64,000 nucleotides of DNA, from NCBI RefSeq assembly GCF_905171775.1, contig NC_053489.1, positions 330,556,089 through 330,620,088 on the forward strand, given 5' to 3'. The notes beneath the pieces are model-generated. The model was not told the DNA's origin. It ran no database searches and worked only from the letters and a program-made list of their open reading frames with translations. Position numbers and translations under genes: made by a program. This document shows, piece by piece, positions 62,937 to 64,000 of the stretch; positions within the stretch are counted from its first letter, which is position 1, and each line of letters starts with the position of its first letter. This DNA is from Rana temporaria (lineage: Eukaryota > Chordata > Amphibia > Anura > Ranidae).

Positions 62937-63227
62937 CTAGATCTTCATCTTGGAGTCGATCTGCAAACTCTGTCTGCCTGAAAGCTCCCCCATCCGACAT
63001 CCGGCCGTTCTTACCCACATCAATGTACAGAAATTCATACTGTACTGACACCACCACCATCAGCACAATACTGTTGAACCCCTTATAGTTGAAGAACTGG
63101 GAACCAGAACAGGGTGGCGGCACGATGCGGACGTGCTTTCCTTCGCGGCTCCCCCGAAGTTGGGGAAGTTCCACCGCGTTGCAAACTCCGCTGCCACAGT
63201 CTGCCATTCCTGTGGCGTGGGCGGAAG
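62937..63227 (-). pseudogene. PIF/Harbinger DDE transposase, middle exon
   Basis: An acceptor-like CCACAG precedes 63227 on the minus strand. The exon then reads EWQTVAAEFATRWNFPNFGG in one frame and, after a one-base slip near 63150, EGKHVRIVPPPCSGSQFFNY, KGFNSIVLMVVVSVQYEFLY and IDVGKNGRMSDGGAF (first catalytic Asp region) in another. It stops at the L1 target duplication with FADRLQDEDL, and the protein resumes at 56764. The frameshift shows the gene was already decaying or decayed in parallel with the L1 insertion. The N-terminal exon should lie beyond 64000. Confidence 0.88.
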
Positions 63228-64000
63228 CTGTGGAATCCAAAATAAAATAAAAAAAAATATCCACATAACATTGCAAGCAGGTTATACAAAGACATAATAA
63301 TCTTTCTAAAATGTATTTAAAAGTGCATTTTACAACAAAAATATAAGACACAATTAGCACATTCATCACCCCCTCTGATGGATCATTGACCAAATTTTTT
63401 TTGGGGGGGGGGGTGGCTAGATGAGTTTGGAAGTTCAAGAAAAAAAATGTTGAACCTAGACTTTACTACACATTTTGAAGGGGGGCTAGATGAGTTTGGG
63501 AGTTCAAGAAAAAAAAATTGAACCTAGACTTTACTACACATTTTAGAGGGGGGCTAGATGAGTTTGGGAGTTCAAGAAAAAAAATGCTGAACCTAGACTT
63601 TAATACACATTTTGGAGGAGGACTAGATGAGTTTGGGAGTTCAAGAAATTTTTTTTTGAACCTAGACTTTACTACACATTTTGGAGGGGGGCTAGATGAG
63701 TTTGGGAGTTCAAGAAAAAAAAATGTTGAACCTAGACTTTACTACAAATTTTGTAGGGGGGCTAGATGAGTTTGGGAGTTCAAGAAAAAAATAAATTGTT
63801 GAACCTAGACTTTACTACACATTTTGGAGGGGGGCTAGATGAGTTTGGGAGTTCAAGAAAAAAATTAAATGTTGAACTTAGACTTAACTACACATTTTGG
63901 AGGGGGGGACATTACAATGGATATAACACAAAACATTGGGAAGTGACTAGGCTAGGTGTGTTTGGGCCCAGGATAGCATGCTGGGGAGGTAAGTGAAGGT
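63228..64000 (-). other. Intron or upstream region of the transposase gene, with minisatellite
   Basis: On the minus strand this precedes the middle exon. A pyrimidine-rich tract next to the acceptor (TTTTTTTTATTTTATTTTGG, minus) fits an intron end. Most of the rest is the 69-bp tandem repeat. Nothing else was recognised before the window edge. Confidence 0.5.
63413..63908. repeat. 69-bp minisatellite, about seven copies
   Basis: GGCTAGATGAGTTTGGGAGT starts at 63415, 63484, 63552, 63621, 63690, 63760 and 63833 (periods 68-73). Each unit continues TTCAAGAAAAAAAATG, GAACCTAGACTTTACTACAC and ATTTTGGAGGGGG. Because 69 is divisible by three, long repetitive open frames appear; they are not genes. 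Confidence 0.95.

Noticed and set aside
62233..62940. 235-residue plus-strand frame opposite L1 ORF1
   Set aside because: It is a shadow of the well-supported ORF1 on the other strand.
63413..63908. CRISPR-like regularity
   Set aside because: Units are contiguous with no unique spacers, and the window is plainly eukaryotic.
63518..63996. Repeated DEFGSSRK-type open frames on the plus strand at the window end
   Set aside because: Produced by a 69-bp minisatellite whose period is a multiple of three; antisense to the transposase gene.

Overview
The window looks like a gene-poor, transposon-packed stretch of a large vertebrate nuclear genome, most likely an amphibian and probably a ranid frog. 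This rests on the mix of families: L1/Tx1-like and L2-like LINEs, a Penelope-like element with a GIY-YIG domain, PIF/Harbinger elements with Myb-like accessory genes, hAT miniature elements, many TTAA-flanked and foldback elements, and a V-SINE-like SINE. The species assignment is inference from remembered repeat styles. I found no exon of a conserved host gene, no rRNA, no free-standing tRNA gene and no CRISPR. Almost everything nameable is a mobile element, often inserted into another.

Layout. 0-5 kb: a solo LTR with a 5-bp target duplication, a possible Penelope end, a TTAA foldback remnant, a pyrimidine-rich minisatellite and a dead Myb-like Harbinger gene. 5-8.3 kb: an L2-like LINE (minus strand) inserted inside a 40-bp minisatellite. 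9-17 kb: miniature DNA transposons, one nested in another, separated by AT-rich DNA. 17.4-22.3 kb: palindromes, a decayed L1 reverse transcriptase fragment and a GC-rich foldback. 22.3-27.9 kb: TTAA-family repeats, a SINE, two hAT elements and a foldback broken by two insertions. 27.9-30.2 kb: a 2.2-kb foldback with divergent TATA boxes at its centre and polyadenylation signals in both arms. 30.7-35.2 kb: a Penelope-like element with a long uninterrupted RT plus GIY-YIG reading frame. 35.2-43 kb: two L1-like remnants, the second split by a complete 3.1-kb non-autonomous LTR element flanked by GCATC. 43-50 kb: a possible LTR, further miniature elements, simple repeats, a perfect 116-bp palindrome and another copy of the GC-rich foldback arm.

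50-64 kb is the most gene-like part. A dead MADF gene (minus) lies head to head with an apparently intact three-exon Myb/SANT-like gene (plus). This converges on a PIF/Harbinger DDE transposase gene (minus), which is cut by a near full-length 6.2-kb L1 flanked by a 15-bp duplication. The L1 has an intact ORF1 and an ORF2 open except for one TGA. The accessory DNA-binding gene has therefore kept its frame and splice sites while its transposase partner is broken twice over: by frameshifts and by the LINE.
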